In this document: positions 54,197 through 63,732 of the stretch, one piece after another
Position numbering within the stretch: the first letter of the stretch is position 1
Layout: each line of letters starts with the position of its first letter
Assembly: GCA_938015435.1 (NCBI GenBank)
Contig: CALLPN010000028.1
Coordinates: forward strand, 1 to 64,000
Source: an uncultured Saprospiraceae bacterium
GTDB lineage: Bacteria; Bacteroidota; Bacteroidia; Chitinophagales; Saprospiraceae
Length of the DNA: 64,000 nt
Direction: 5' to 3'
Made by a program: the position numbers and the translations under genes
The notes under the pieces: generated by a model
What the model saw: the letters and a program-made list of their open reading frames with translations, nothing else
Database searches by the model: none
Told to the model about the DNA's origin: nothing

Positions 54197-54246
54197 CTAA
54201 TTCTAATTTAATGGCTGACTAAATGTGAAACTATGAATACAAGTAT

Positions 54247-54266
54247 ATAACTAAATTTTTAGTTAT
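54247..54266. promoter_or_regulatory. Candidate BlaI-type operator (perfect palindrome)
   Basis: ATAACTAAATTTTTAGTTAT consists of two perfect 9-base arms around a 2-base centre. It lies about 50 bases upstream of the repressor start. Dimeric BlaI/MecI proteins bind such short palindromes, often with TAGT/ACTA-containing arms, and both are present here. Confidence 0.65.
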
Positions 54267-54375
54267 GCAACTACTTTTATAGAATATCATGAATAAACCC
54301 ATGTGTAATCCTATAAAATACCGCGTTTGTAGGATAGATTATATGCGACAAAAAAATTGAACAATCAGCATCAAA

Positions 54376-54410
54376 CAAAAAAAGCCTTCTCACATTGCTG
54401 TGAGAAGGCT
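54376..54410 (-). terminator. Intrinsic terminator of secDF
   Basis: On the minus strand AGCCTTCTCACA-GCAA-TGTGAGAAGGCT is a perfect 12-bp stem followed by TTTTTTTG. It sits just after the secDF stop at 54438 and is the clearest terminator in the window. Confidence 0.85.
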
Positions 54411-54437
54411 TCTAATCATTGGGATGATTATTATATC

Positions 54438-57400
54438 CTAGCTTGCTGTGCTATCAGAAGCTGCAGCAGCTGCAGATCTTCCGAAGCTACTTCCTCCGCT
54501 CTTCTTTGATGAAGACGATCCAGAGTTAGCTCTTCTATTTGTTCTTAAGTTATCAGCAAGATCACTTACGATTGGTGTCGCGACGAATACTGATGAATAT
54601 GTACCTACTACGATACCGATGATTAATGCAAATGCAAATCCTTTAATCGCACTTCCACCGAATATGAATAAGATAAGTACTACTAGTAAAGTAGTGAAAG
54701 AAGTAATCAACGTTCTTGAGAATGTTGAATTTACCGCCATATTAATTACCTCATTTTTAGGCTTGTTAGTATAGATACCCATATACTCTCTAATTCTATC
54801 GAATACAACTACCGTATCATTTATCGAGTAACCAATTACTGTTAAGATGGCAGCTACAAAGTTTTGATCTACAGATAATGCGAAAGGTAAAACTCCGTTT
54901 AAGAGTGAGAAGATTCCTAATACAACTAATGCATCGTGAGCCAAGGCTGCAACTGCACCAAGTGAATATTGCCACTTGTTAAATCTCAAGAATATATATA
55001 AGAAGATCAGAATTAATGCAATTACACCTGCATATTTAGAACTCTTCTTAATATCATCTGCAATTGTAGGCTGTACCTTATTACTCTGAGTAATATGAGT
55101 TACGTCATCACCCGAGCTAGAACTTACAAATTGGTCATAAGTAGTACTTGCTCCAGTCACGTTATTAAGACCCTCTAAGATCTTCTCCATTACTCTTTTA
55201 TCCACACCTTCAGAATTATCATCTATCAGGTAAGCAGTTAATATCCTAAGTGTATTGTCAGAGTCTACAGATTTCACTTCTGGAGTTGCACCTAATACTT
55301 CTCCTAAGCCAACCTTGATCGCTTCTGAATCTACATTAGACCCTTCAGCGAATTGGATATTATAAGCATATCCTCCTTTAAAATCTACACCAAGATCAAA
55401 TCCTCTAGTGAAGATAGAAGCTAAACCAGCTACTATAAATATTCCTGATATAACATAAGCAATCTTACGCTTACCCATCCAATCTATATTAAGATTAGCA
55501 AATTTATCTTTACTAAATCCAGTCCAGAAAGAAAGCTCATTTCCTTTATCCTTAGTATACCAATCAATAATCATTTTACCTACAAGTACTGCAGTAAATA
55601 ATGAACAGATCACACCGATAATCAATACGATGGCGAAACCCTTGATAGGTCCTAATCCAAAGTATGCTAATACTCCAGCTACTAAGATCGTAGTTACATT
55701 GGCATCGATAATCGCAGAATAAGAATTAGAAAATCCATCTTGGATAGCTGCTAAATTAGATTTACCAGCTCTCAGTTCTTCCTTGATTCTTTCATATATG
55801 ATTACAGATGCATCCACGGCCATACCAATAGTAAGTACAACCCCAGCAATACCCGCAAGTGTCAATACTGTACCAAATGATGATAAAGATCCGAAGATGA
55901 AAAATAAGTTAAGTAACAATGCTCCAATCGCGATCAATCCACCGCCTGCATAATATAATACCATGAATAAAAGTAAAAGTCCAAATCCAATCAATAATGA
56001 CCAGATTGATCTACTAATGTTTTCAGCTCCCAATGAAGGTCCTACAGTATTATTCTGAACGATCGTCAGATTGGCAGGTAACTTACCTACTTCTAATACG
56101 TTAGCAAATTGTACTGCTTCGTCAATCGTATAACTTCCTGTTATAGATGAATTACCTCCTGTAATAGGAACATTTACTCTAGGTGCAGAAACTACCATAC
56201 TATCTAATACGATAGCGATACATCTATTTCCTTGCTGAGCGGCTTTCGTTGTCATCTCACCCCACTTCTTTGCTCCTTTAGGATTCATAGAAAGTGCTAC
56301 TCCGATTTCTCCAGTAGTTGGGTCAGTATCGGATGATGCTTTTACAACCACATCTCCTTCTAGAGGCGCTTTATCACTACCTGGTACCGTTTTTAGTAGA
56401 GATAACTCATACTTCTTCGTTACTAGACCATCTATGTTTTCATGTGGTTTATATGACCATGCAAATCTTGAATCTTTAGGAAATAAAGCTCTAATTTCTG
56501 TCTTTGCTAGTAATTTATTGATTTTCTTCTTATCGAACTGATCAGCGATTCCCATAACAGTCGGTGAATAGTTACCAGCGTTAAGAGATAACATTGATAA
56601 TAAAGGCCCCTGGTTCAATAACTCACTTCCAGCCTTAGGCGTAAAAGTAGTATCTACTACTCCAGTTTCATTTCCTTCGCCATCATACTGCTTAGTAAAA
56701 GTAGTATCCATTTCGATTACAGCCTCCTCCTTGATAGTCGATCCATCGTCTAATCTTCGATCCGCTTCTCTGAATGTAGCAACAATACCTTGATCATTAG
56801 TCTGATATACTTCCCAGAACTCAAGTGCCGCACTGGCTTGTAAGTATTTCTTTGCTTGCTCAGGGTTATCTATTCCTGGTAACTCTACTAAGATAAGATC
56901 TCTACCTGCATCTAATGATAGATTAGGTTGAGCAACTCCTAATCTGTCAACTCTCTCTTTCAATCTATTGAAAGTAAGGCTTACAGTTTCGTTCGCTTTT
57001 TCTCTTAATGCTTTGATAACTTCACCATCAGTAGTTTCTGAATTGAAATCACCCAATACAGTCGCTCTTCGAAACACCTTAGATAACGATGGCTTATCTG
57101 CACCTGGTTGAGCCATATATGCATCAGCAAATAATGTTATGAAGTCAGATTGAGCATTTAACTGAGCCGCTTTGGCATCTACTATAGCCTGCTTAAAAGC
57201 TACATTGCCATTATTACCACCCGCCAGTGCATTTAGAAACTCACTAAGATCTACCTCAAGAACAGTACTCATACCTCCTTTAAGATCCAAACCTAAAGCA
57301 AGCTGTTGTCTTTTCAGTTCACTATAAGTATAGTCCTTTAAAAATGGTATCGACAACACAGTTTCGTCTGATACTTTATTTAAATAATCAGCTTTTGCAA

Positions 57401-57554
57401 TCTTATATTGCGGTGTGTTAAGATCTCCAGCCAATAACCCAGCCTCTTCTGCAGCACTTTCAACGTTACCTGTCGGTATAAAATAAAACAGTTGAATTGC
57501 ACAAACAATTGCTACTAGTATTAGGAGCCACTTAATCATTCCTTTCCCTTCCAT
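54438..57554 (-). CDS. secDF: Fused protein translocase subunit SecDF
   Basis: This 1038-residue SecD-SecF fusion is an RND-type membrane protein that uses proton flow to complete Sec export. The SecD half has one N-terminal helix, then LKLDLKGGM-type (ALGLDLKGGMSTVLEV), LILVELPGIDNPEQAKKYL and five helices (GIAGVVLTIGMAVDASVIIY, ERIKEELRAGKS). The SecF half has VDFKGGYAYNIQF, then helices with YSINDTVVVFDRIREYM. A Ser/Ala-rich tail ends it (GGSSFGRSAAAAASDSTAS). Fusion of the two proteins is normal in many Bacteroidota. It stands alone, with a promoter-like TATATTTG upstream and a perfect terminator downstream. Confidence 0.96.
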   Translation of the reverse strand: MEGKGMIKWLLILVAIVCAIQLFYFIPTGNVESAAEEAGLLAGDLNTPQYKIAKADYLNKVSDETVLSIPFLKDYTYSELKRQQLALGLDLKGGMSTVLEVDLSEFLNALAGGNNGNVAFKQAIVDAKAAQLNAQSDFITLFADAYMAQPGADKPSLSKVFRRATVLGDFNSETTDGEVIKALREKANETVSLTFNRLKERVDRLGVAQPNLSLDAGRDLILVELPGIDNPEQAKKYLQASAALEFWEVYQTNDQGIVATFREADRRLDDGSTIKEEAVIEMDTTFTKQYDGEGNETGVVDTTFTPKAGSELLNQGPLLSMLSLNAGNYSPTVMGIADQFDKKKINKLLAKTEIRALFPKDSRFAWSYKPHENIDGLVTKKYELSLLKTVPGSDKAPLEGDVVVKASSDTDPTTGEIGVALSMNPKGAKKWGEMTTKAAQQGNRCIAIVLDSMVVSAPRVNVPITGGNSSITGSYTIDEAVQFANVLEVGKLPANLTIVQNNTVGPSLGAENISRSIWSLLIGFGLLLLFMVLYYAGGGLIAIGALLLNLFFIFGSLSSFGTVLTLAGIAGVVLTIGMAVDASVIIYERIKEELRAGKSNLAAIQDGFSNSYSAIIDANVTTILVAGVLAYFGLGPIKGFAIVLIIGVICSLFTAVLVGKMIIDWYTKDKGNELSFWTGFSKDKFANLNIDWMGKRKIAYVISGIFIVAGLASIFTRGFDLGVDFKGGYAYNIQFAEGSNVDSEAIKVGLGEVLGATPEVKSVDSDNTLRILTAYLIDDNSEGVDKRVMEKILEGLNNVTGASTTYDQFVSSSSGDDVTHITQSNKVQPTIADDIKKSSKYAGVIALILIFLYIFLRFNKWQYSLGAVAALAHDALVVLGIFSLLNGVLPFALSVDQNFVAAILTVIGYSINDTVVVFDRIREYMGIYTNKPKNEVINMAVNSTFSRTLITSFTTLLVVLILFIFGGSAIKGFAFALIIGIVVGTYSSVFVATPIVSDLADNLRTNRRANSGSSSSKKSGGSSFGRSAAAAASDSTAS

Positions 57555-57938
57555 ATTATTATTTATTATTATATCTCTTCGAAAATCTGCGCAAATATAA
57601 TGATTTTCCTGCAGTTTAAGACCCTATATCAACATCAAGAATAGCACATACTAAAGTGTGCTCTATCCTAGGAAACATATCTCTCAATCTACAGATTATC
57701 AGCGTTTTTTACATAAGTAATATATCATATATAACTATTCCTCACACAATAAATTCGACGAGTATCGCGCAGTTAAGGGTAATCCAACGTCTAACTATGG
57801 AATATTATAGCACAAAATCGCACTTTGTTAAGTTGTCTTTCATTTTACTTTGCTTCCACTTATTCACCGGATAAGTATCTATATCACTATCTTTCCAATC
57901 TCATAACTTGATAGATAAAAATCACAAATAAGTCTAAA
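57555..57938. promoter_or_regulatory. Divergent promoter region of secDF and the gamma-lyase-like gene
   Basis: About 384 bases without a credible ORF (the 72-residue plus frame at 57656 is chance). TATATTTG, matching the -7 consensus TAnnTTTG, lies on the minus strand at 57599-57592, about 40 bases before the secDF start. No clear -33 box or operator was found on either strand. Confidence 0.5.
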
Positions 57939-59138
57939 ATGAATAAGCCACTCAAACTCAATAGCTACTGTGTAAAAGGAGGAAAACGAAACGAGTCTAC
58001 AAAGCCTCATCAACTACCCCTTTACTTAAGTTCGTCATTCGTAATGGAAGATTCTCAAGAAGCAGTAGATATATTTACCGGTAAGAAAAAAGGTCATGTC
58101 TATGGTAGGTATGGCAATCCAACAATAGATACCGTAGCTAATAAGATTGCTCAAATGGAAGGCTACGACCTAGACAATGAGGCTTATGGATTTTTGACAA
58201 GCTCTGGAATGTCAGCAATCACCACATTGATGATGTCTACTCTAGAGGCAGGAGATGCAGTACTTACACAAGGTAATCTATACGGTGGGAGCACTGAACT
58301 TCTCAAAAAATTACTTTCAAGAATGGGAGTCAATGCGATATTCACTAATCTACAAGACCTAGATAATGTAGAAATCATACTCAAGGACAATAGTAATATT
58401 CGAATGCTTTATTTTGAGACACCCGCTAATCCTACAATGGCGTGCATAGATATAAAAGCAATTAATTCTATTGCGTCTAAGTATGGTGTACCGACTGCTA
58501 TTGACAATACTTTTTGTACTCCATACCTCCAACGTCCGCTTAGCATGGGAACCGATTATGTGATACACTCTACTACAAAATATCTCAATGGTCATGGTAA
58601 TTCTATAGCAGGCGCGATAATCGCAGCTGACTATGATTCTAGTCGAAAAATATGGGAGACACTCAAACTAAACGGCAGTACTTGTAATCCTTTCGATGCA
58701 TGGTTATTATCGAATGGCCTTAAGACTCTAGCCCTTAGAATGGATAAACACAGTAGTAATGCTCAGACTATAGCCGAATACCTATCTCAGCATGATAAGG
58801 TTACTCATGTTAACTATAATGGATTATCAGATCATCCAGATCATGATATAGCCAAAAAGCAAATGTCACAATTTGGTGGAATGCTAAGCTTCATTGTTAT
58901 CGGTGGACAAGAAGCTGCACTTGCCACTATTGATAGACTCAAATGTTGTACTCACGCTCCTACCCTAGGCGATGTAGATACATTAGTCCTTCATCCAGCT
59001 ACCAGTTCTCACCTCAATGTAGACAAAGCCGTAAGGGAAGAAAACGGAATCACCGGCGGAATGATTAGAGTATCGGTAGGTATAGAGGATGTTGAGGATT
59101 TGATTGCTGACTTTAAGCAGGCACTTGAGCAATTATAG
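57939..59138 (+). CDS. Methionine gamma-lyase / cystathionine gamma-synthase family PLP enzyme
   Basis: The 399-residue protein is a Cys/Met metabolism PLP enzyme. GRYGNPTIDTVANKIAQMEG, SSGMSAITTLMMSTLEAGD, YFETPANPTMACIDI, TAIDNTFCTPYLQRPLSMG and VIHSTTKYLNGHGNSIAG are the family blocks; the Lys in STTKYLNGHG binds PLP. The NGHG following the Lys and the later TLGDVDTLVLHPATSSH are commonest in methionine gamma-lyases, which release methanethiol from methionine, but cystathionine-cleaving or -forming activity is possible. It is a single gene with no methionine-biosynthesis neighbours, which favours a catabolic role (inference). Confidence 0.88.
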   Translation: MNKPLKLNSYCVKGGKRNESTKPHQLPLYLSSSFVMEDSQEAVDIFTGKKKGHVYGRYGNPTIDTVANKIAQMEGYDLDNEAYGFLTSSGMSAITTLMMSTLEAGDAVLTQGNLYGGSTELLKKLLSRMGVNAIFTNLQDLDNVEIILKDNSNIRMLYFETPANPTMACIDIKAINSIASKYGVPTAIDNTFCTPYLQRPLSMGTDYVIHSTTKYLNGHGNSIAGAIIAADYDSSRKIWETLKLNGSTCNPFDAWLLSNGLKTLALRMDKHSSNAQTIAEYLSQHDKVTHVNYNGLSDHPDHDIAKKQMSQFGGMLSFIVIGGQEAALATIDRLKCCTHAPTLGDVDTLVLHPATSSHLNVDKAVREENGITGGMIRVSVGIEDVEDLIADFKQALEQL

Positions 59139-59275
59139 ATACTTTTAAAATTATTAAGCCTATAAACACATTGCGATTAATTGTAATATGTTAAAATTAG
59201 GGATTAATACCCTCCGCTACTAGCGACCTTCGATATTTTTTTATATTTTAGAAAGTGCAATATACATCGTAGCTA

Positions 59276-59307
59276 ATTAAGTTAATTTCCATATTAATCA
59301 ACTTAAT
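59276..59307. promoter_or_regulatory. Inverted repeat upstream of the small HTH gene
   Basis: ATTAAGTT (59276) and AACTTAAT (59300) are perfect 8-base arms 16 bases apart, with inner AAT/ATT also matching. It sits about 100 bases before the 86-codon HTH gene and could be its operator. Confidence 0.4.
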
Positions 59308-59407
59308 AGTTGAATATCGCAGACGTTCTACAATATTTCCTCACTAATACTAATGACATTTTATATTTCACGTATAGAATCTTAATTAGTACAAAACCTA
59401 ACCGTGT

Positions 59408-59668
59408 ATGAATATTACATTTTCAGAATTGAGACGAATCAAGCACCAACTTCCAACAGGTAGTGTCTCAAGAATAGCTAACGAGCTCAATATCACCGAG
59501 CAAACAGTAAGAAATTACTTTGGTGCTAAAAAGTACGATGAAGGTCAAATCGTAGACAAGCATGTAAGGCCAGGCCCTAATGGTGGCTTTGTCAACCTTT
59601 CGGACACAGCAATTTTAGATTCAGCCACAAAAATACTTAACGAAGTACACGCGGCATCGATAGTCTAG
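59408..59668 (+). CDS. Small HTH DNA-binding protein
   Basis: An 86-residue basic protein with one helix-turn-helix, LPTGSVSRIANELNITEQTV followed by RNYFGAKKYDE. A conserved-looking segment VRPGPNGGFVNLSD and a short C-terminal helix follow. There is no signal peptide. Small proteins of this type occur singly in Bacteroidota; I know no assigned role. It is a stand-alone gene ended by a good hairpin terminator. A palindrome upstream makes autoregulation possible. High conservation of the Gly/Pro motif would be testable, but no comparison is available here. Confidence 0.75.
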   Translation: MNITFSELRRIKHQLPTGSVSRIANELNITEQTVRNYFGAKKYDEGQIVDKHVRPGPNGGFVNLSDTAILDSATKILNEVHAASIV

Positions 59669-59748
59669 AACTATACATTTTCTCGTCATGGAAGTAGCTA
59701 GACTCTATAATCATGATGACTATCGTAAGACTCACAGAAATACATCAA

Positions 59749-59778
59749 GAGCTACAATGAAAGTTGTGGCTCTTTTTT
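59749..59778 (+). terminator. Intrinsic terminator of the small HTH gene
   Basis: GAGCTACAA-TGAAAG-TTGTGGCTC forms a 9-bp stem with one G-U pair and is followed by TTTTTTAT. Confidence 0.75.
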
Positions 59779-59905
59779 ATTATTAAAAAGGGCTCGATCA
59801 ATCATGATTAGAGCTCTCGTTCAATGGACTACACCGCAGCAATCCAAGCAGTGAAGAGCATCATCAGGTTCTTAACCTTTTTTTCTTGTCCCTTCATCTC
59901 CCATA

Positions 59906-59943
59906 AAAACAAAAGAGGCTCCTTCCAAGTAGAAAAGAACCTC
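59906..59943 (-). terminator. Intrinsic terminator of glutamate dehydrogenase
   Basis: On the minus strand GAGGTTCTTTTC and GAAGGAGCCTC pair with several G-U pairs and one bulge, then TTTTGTTTTT. It lies about 30 bases after the gene stop at 59973. Confidence 0.6.
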
Positions 59944-59972
59944 CTAAGTATTATTTTAAACCTTATTATCCG

Positions 59973-61397
59973 CTATGGGAATACACCTAATGTAGTATAG
60001 TCATTTGCCACTTTATTAAGCGCACATACAAATGCTGCTGTTCTCAAGTCAGTGATATTCTTTCTTCTTTTATAAATCTGGATAAACTGTTGGTAAGAGT
60101 TGATCATCGTCTCCTCTAATCCTGATCTTACTAAATCCACCTCATCAGCACCTTTGATAAGCATAGCTCTATCTCTTGCACTTACTGACTTACCCGTCAA
60201 TTCCTCAACAGAGTTAAGTAGTTTATTGTAAGTATTTTGATTAAACCTCTTCTCCATACGTCCAAATCTCATGTGAGATAAGTTCTTTAACCATTCAAAG
60301 TAAGAAACAGTTACACCTCCAGCATTAAGATACATATCCGGTAGGATACATACTCCTTTTTTATTGAGGATATCCTCAGCTTCAGAGGTTACAGGACCAT
60401 TTGCAGCTTCTGCTACGATCTTAGCTTTGACCTGCTTTGCATTCCCTTTATGTATCTGTGACTCAAGCGCTGCTGGCACAAGAATATCACATTCTAAACC
60501 TACCCAATCCTCTCTTACTTTGAGGGCTTTCGATTTTCCAAAACCAATGATAGTACCATTTTTCTTTCTGTACTTAATCAGCTTATCCATATCTAATCCG
60601 TTAGGGTCGTGGATTGTTCCTTCTATCTCTGATACCGCTATTACCTTTACATCACCTTCGTTTTGAGATATAGATCCGGCATAAGACCCTACGTTACCCA
60701 TACCTTGGATTACCATAGTCTTACCAGCGATTCCCATATCCATGCCCAACTCCTTCATCATATCCTTATCATCACAGATCTCTTTCAATCCGTAGAATAC
60801 TCCTCTACCTGTAGCCTCAGTACGACCTTGGATACCACTCTGATTCACTGGCTTACCAGTAACACATCCAGCAGCATCTATTTCACTACCGTTTTTAAAT
60901 GTAGCGTATGTATCTAGGATCCAAGCCATCTCACGTTCACCTGTTCCATAATCAGGTGCAGGTACATCATTACTAGGTCCTATAAAGTTCTTTCTAATTA
61001 ACTCTACAGTATATCTACGAGTTATCTTTTCTAATGCTTCTACTGAGTATTCTCTTGGACTAATCTTTACTCCACCCTTAGCGCCACCAAATGGTACATC
61101 TACAATAGCACACTTGTATGTCATAAGTGCAGCGAGTGCCATTACTTCATCTTGATTTACGTGATGGCTAAATCTGATACCTCCTTTTGTTGGTAATCTA
61201 TGGTGACTGTGTTGTACACGATACGCTTCGATAACCTCTATTTTGTTACCGACCTTTACAGGAAAACGCATCTGATATACAGCATTACATTCTTTGATCT
61301 GCTCAAGAATACCTTTTGGGTATGTTAGATGAGCAGCAGCCTTATCGAAGTTACGCTGAACGTTTTCGTAAAAACTGAGATTATCTTTTTTCTTCAT
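59973..61397 (-). CDS. Glu/Leu/Phe/Val dehydrogenase (probably glutamate dehydrogenase)
   Basis: The 474-residue amino-acid dehydrogenase has the catalytic lysine block LAALMTYKCAIVDVPFGGAK followed by GGVKISPREYS. HRLPTKGGIRFSHHVNQDEV and PAPDYGTGEREMAWILDTY are also seen. The nucleotide-binding region is KTMVIQGMGNVGSYAGSISQ. GGIR and PFGGAKGG are usual for glutamate dehydrogenase, which interconverts glutamate and 2-oxoglutarate, linking nitrogen and carbon metabolism. NAD versus NADP preference cannot be set from motifs. The start overlaps the 3' end of the ccmD-like gene by 17 bases, so they may share a transcript despite different roles. Confidence 0.93.
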   Translation of the reverse strand: MKKKDNLSFYENVQRNFDKAAAHLTYPKGILEQIKECNAVYQMRFPVKVGNKIEVIEAYRVQHSHHRLPTKGGIRFSHHVNQDEVMALAALMTYKCAIVDVPFGGAKGGVKISPREYSVEALEKITRRYTVELIRKNFIGPSNDVPAPDYGTGEREMAWILDTYATFKNGSEIDAAGCVTGKPVNQSGIQGRTEATGRGVFYGLKEICDDKDMMKELGMDMGIAGKTMVIQGMGNVGSYAGSISQNEGDVKVIAVSEIEGTIHDPNGLDMDKLIKYRKKNGTIIGFGKSKALKVREDWVGLECDILVPAALESQIHKGNAKQVKAKIVAEAANGPVTSEAEDILNKKGVCILPDMYLNAGGVTVSYFEWLKNLSHMRFGRMEKRFNQNTYNKLLNSVEELTGKSVSARDRAMLIKGADEVDLVRSGLEETMINSYQQFIQIYKRRKNITDLRTAAFVCALNKVANDYTTLGVFP

Positions 61398-61605
61398 TGT
61401 AAATTTCTTTTTCCAGTTTCGTTAATTTGTTATCCAATCTAAATAGATACCAAACTAAACCTATGAAGATTACCGCAATAACGGCAACTACACTATATAT
61501 CTTACCTGTACTACGTAGAAAATCTATCGAACCTGACTCGGCTGATAAAAGATTGATAGAAAGTATCACAAAAAGGATACTAAATAGGAATTGTTTGTTT
61601 TTCAT
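61381..61605 (-). CDS. CcmD-like cytochrome c biogenesis protein
   Basis: A 74-residue protein with N-terminal signal-like helix (FLFSILFVILSINLLSAES). A second membrane helix (IYSVVAVIAVIFIGLVWYLF) follows and then a charged tail (RLDNKLTKLEKEIYNEEKR). The length, topology and position 105 bases downstream of a CcsA-like gene fit the CcmD-like proteins of Bacteroidota, which assist the haem exporter CcmABC. Sequence similarity of such small proteins is low, so the assignment depends partly on context. It overlaps the next gene (glutamate dehydrogenase) by 17 bases. Confidence 0.75.
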   Translation of the reverse strand: MKNKQFLFSILFVILSINLLSAESGSIDFLRSTGKIYSVVAVIAVIFIGLVWYLFRLDNKLTKLEKEIYNEEKR

Positions 61606-61710
61606 CGTTATGATTGATTCGGCTAAAATCGCCTCTTTTTTTTGACTACCAAAGTATTTTTTAATAAAAATTACATAACTGTCTGTTCTATAGATAACGT
61701 ATTTTATACA

Positions 61711-62757
61711 CTATCTCCGACTCATATAGTTATCTTTCAATAATCTTAATCTAGACACTAGTGTCGATATCCACACTGACAATAGAGTGAGTGCAATGAT
61801 TGCAGGATAAAAAACCATTCTGAGCGTATTGTCTAAATCTTCACCTCCTAAAGCAGGATTACCTCCATTACCAGGATGAAGACTATCCGTTAGCCTAGGT
61901 ATGATTATAATCAATGGTACCATTGTCGCAAACGCAAAAATGTTATATGCCGCCGATACCTTTGCTCTACGATCTTGATCTGGCATGGAAGCGCGCAATA
62001 CTAGATATGCAGAGTATATTAATATGAACGACGCTGCAGTATTGAGTTTGACATCAGGTGTCCAGAATGCACCCCATGTAAATCTCGCCCAAACACTACC
62101 AGTAAATATTCCCATAAAGCCTAGTAAGACTCCCACTTCAGTAAAAGAACTAGCAATGATATCATTACGCATATTAGGCTTGACCAAATACTTTATACTA
62201 TATATAAGACCAACAATAAGTACTGTATACATAGCAAACCATATAGCGACATGGAAGAATGTATTTCTTACCGTCTCATGCAATGTAGATCTAAATGGAA
62301 ATGCAAATCCATCGTACTTTGGAAAATCAATATTGGAAATATTATTATAGCTCTTTACTGAAGGATCAATAGTCGACTGCGTAATAAATAGAGCACCTGG
62401 AAGTATCGCGGTGCCATCCAAACTATTTGAAACTAACAAAGTTGCATCTATCGTACTATCTATTGTAGGTAAATTGTTCGGTAATTGTACACTAAAAACA
62501 GCGTCGACGTCAGATTTGGCATTAATTACTTGAATCTCTATAACAGAACTAGAATCTAACTTGAGCCAAGCCTTGGTATCAGGCTGCGTAAAGTGTGTAT
62601 TGTATCCAGTAACCGAAAACTTAGCTTGAGTACCAGCTTTGTGCAGAAAAGGAACTACGTCTCCAGTAAACCCTGGTTTCATAGGAGTACACATACCCAC
62701 TATAATGACATAGAGAAAGATAATAGCTCCTAATATTTTCCACCAATGTGATCTCAT
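61711..62757 (-). CDS. ccsA: CcsA/CcmC-like haem export protein with large extracytoplasmic insert
   Basis: A 348-residue membrane protein. Helix 1 (ILGAIIFLYVIIVGMCTP) is followed by about 130 hydrophilic, beta-rich residues, then STLHETVRNTFFHVAIWFAM with two His and several helices. The tryptophan-rich haem-handling motif is visible as GSVWARFTWGAFWTPDVKLN, the hallmark of CcmC/CcsA proteins that deliver haem for cytochrome c maturation. Typical CcmC-like proteins of Bacteroidota are about 220-250 residues, so the inserted domain after helix 1 is the notable difference. It belongs with the ccmD-like gene downstream and probably with a CcmB gene beyond the window or elsewhere. Confidence 0.87.
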   Translation of the reverse strand: MRSHWWKILGAIIFLYVIIVGMCTPMKPGFTGDVVPFLHKAGTQAKFSVTGYNTHFTQPDTKAWLKLDSSSVIEIQVINAKSDVDAVFSVQLPNNLPTIDSTIDATLLVSNSLDGTAILPGALFITQSTIDPSVKSYNNISNIDFPKYDGFAFPFRSTLHETVRNTFFHVAIWFAMYTVLIVGLIYSIKYLVKPNMRNDIIASSFTEVGVLLGFMGIFTGSVWARFTWGAFWTPDVKLNTAASFILIYSAYLVLRASMPDQDRRAKVSAAYNIFAFATMVPLIIIIPRLTDSLHPGNGGNPALGGEDLDNTLRMVFYPAIIALTLLSVWISTLVSRLRLLKDNYMSRR

Positions 62758-62779
62758 ATTTTATGTACTTAACTTGTTA

Positions 62780-63529
62780 CTAACGATCCCTTTTAGAAGT
62801 TTCTTTATTGAACTCAGCTTCAGATATTGCGTCATCGGCTTTAAGCATTGTTAATATTTTCTCTGGCTTTACTTTGCCTTCATCATAGGTGATAAGCCAG
62901 TAATTTTGATTTGGAGTAAGTCTCTTAAGTACTCGTAATCCATACTCTTCATATGATTTAAACCATTTTGGTAACATTGTACCTGGGCTAGGCAAGATTA
63001 TGATTTCTGATAAAATGTAGGTTGGCTTTTCCTCTTCTACTTTTACATCTGGCCTTGTATATTCTTCAATCAAATCCCACCCTTCAGATTGAGCCAACTT
63101 CTCCAACTTGTATTGCAATTGCATGAGTGAAGAAGGTCTCTCTTCTTTACCACGGACAAGTGCTAAGGTGTCTTCAACCACATATCCTATCGTCACCAAA
63201 GGTAAATCAGGTATATTGGACTTATAATCCGCAGGGAATTGAGTAAAATTTGATTCTTTAAATGTTTTGAGAAGATCATTGTATGCGTTCTTATCTAATT
63301 TTTTTCGGTAAAGACCTTTTTTACCTTGGACATGCTTTTGAGCAGATATCTCGGCCATTCCACCTTTCATTACTTTTAAATTATATACAGGACACTTACC
63401 AAAGCACATTCCTTTTTTGAGAGACATCTCTACCTCTCCATCTTTGGCCTTGGTGGCATACTTCCCTGATCCACAGCTTGTCATTAATAAGGTAAATGAA
63501 AATATGGCTAATATGTATGTAATCTTCAT
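62780..63529 (-). CDS. DUF6438-type lipoprotein
   Basis: The 249-residue protein has a lipobox (LMTSC). The domain of residues of about 30-140 reads EVEMSLKKGMCFGKCPVYNL, then MAEISAQKHVQGKKGLYRKK, FPADYKSNIPDLPLVTIGYV and LEKLAQSEGWD. The CFGKCPVY motif is characteristic of DUF6438 proteins. About 90 residues of unassigned C-terminal sequence follow (LSEIIILPSPGTMLPKWFKS). Function is unknown. It lies 22 bases upstream of the CcsA-like gene on the same strand, so it is probably the first gene of the cytochrome c maturation transcript; the two Cys may be redox-active, but that is conjecture. Confidence 0.78.
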   Translation of the reverse strand: MKITYILAIFSFTLLMTSCGSGKYATKAKDGEVEMSLKKGMCFGKCPVYNLKVMKGGMAEISAQKHVQGKKGLYRKKLDKNAYNDLLKTFKESNFTQFPADYKSNIPDLPLVTIGYVVEDTLALVRGKEERPSSLMQLQYKLEKLAQSEGWDLIEEYTRPDVKVEEEKPTYILSEIIILPSPGTMLPKWFKSYEEYGLRVLKRLTPNQNYWLITYDEGKVKPEKILTMLKADDAISEAEFNKETSKRDR

Positions 63530-63732
63530 GCTTATATTATATCTAATTCACTAAAAATATGCCTCAACTAAGAGTCAACCGTATTAAGACGCAAACCTAT
63601 GAGAATTTATTATCAAAATACAGGACTAACTAGCTTATATTACAATATTAAGGTAATCATTTCAACTTTGCCCCAACCCTTAAGAATAATGTATAGTCTT
63701 TAGATATACAATACCAATACTAAATAGTTATT

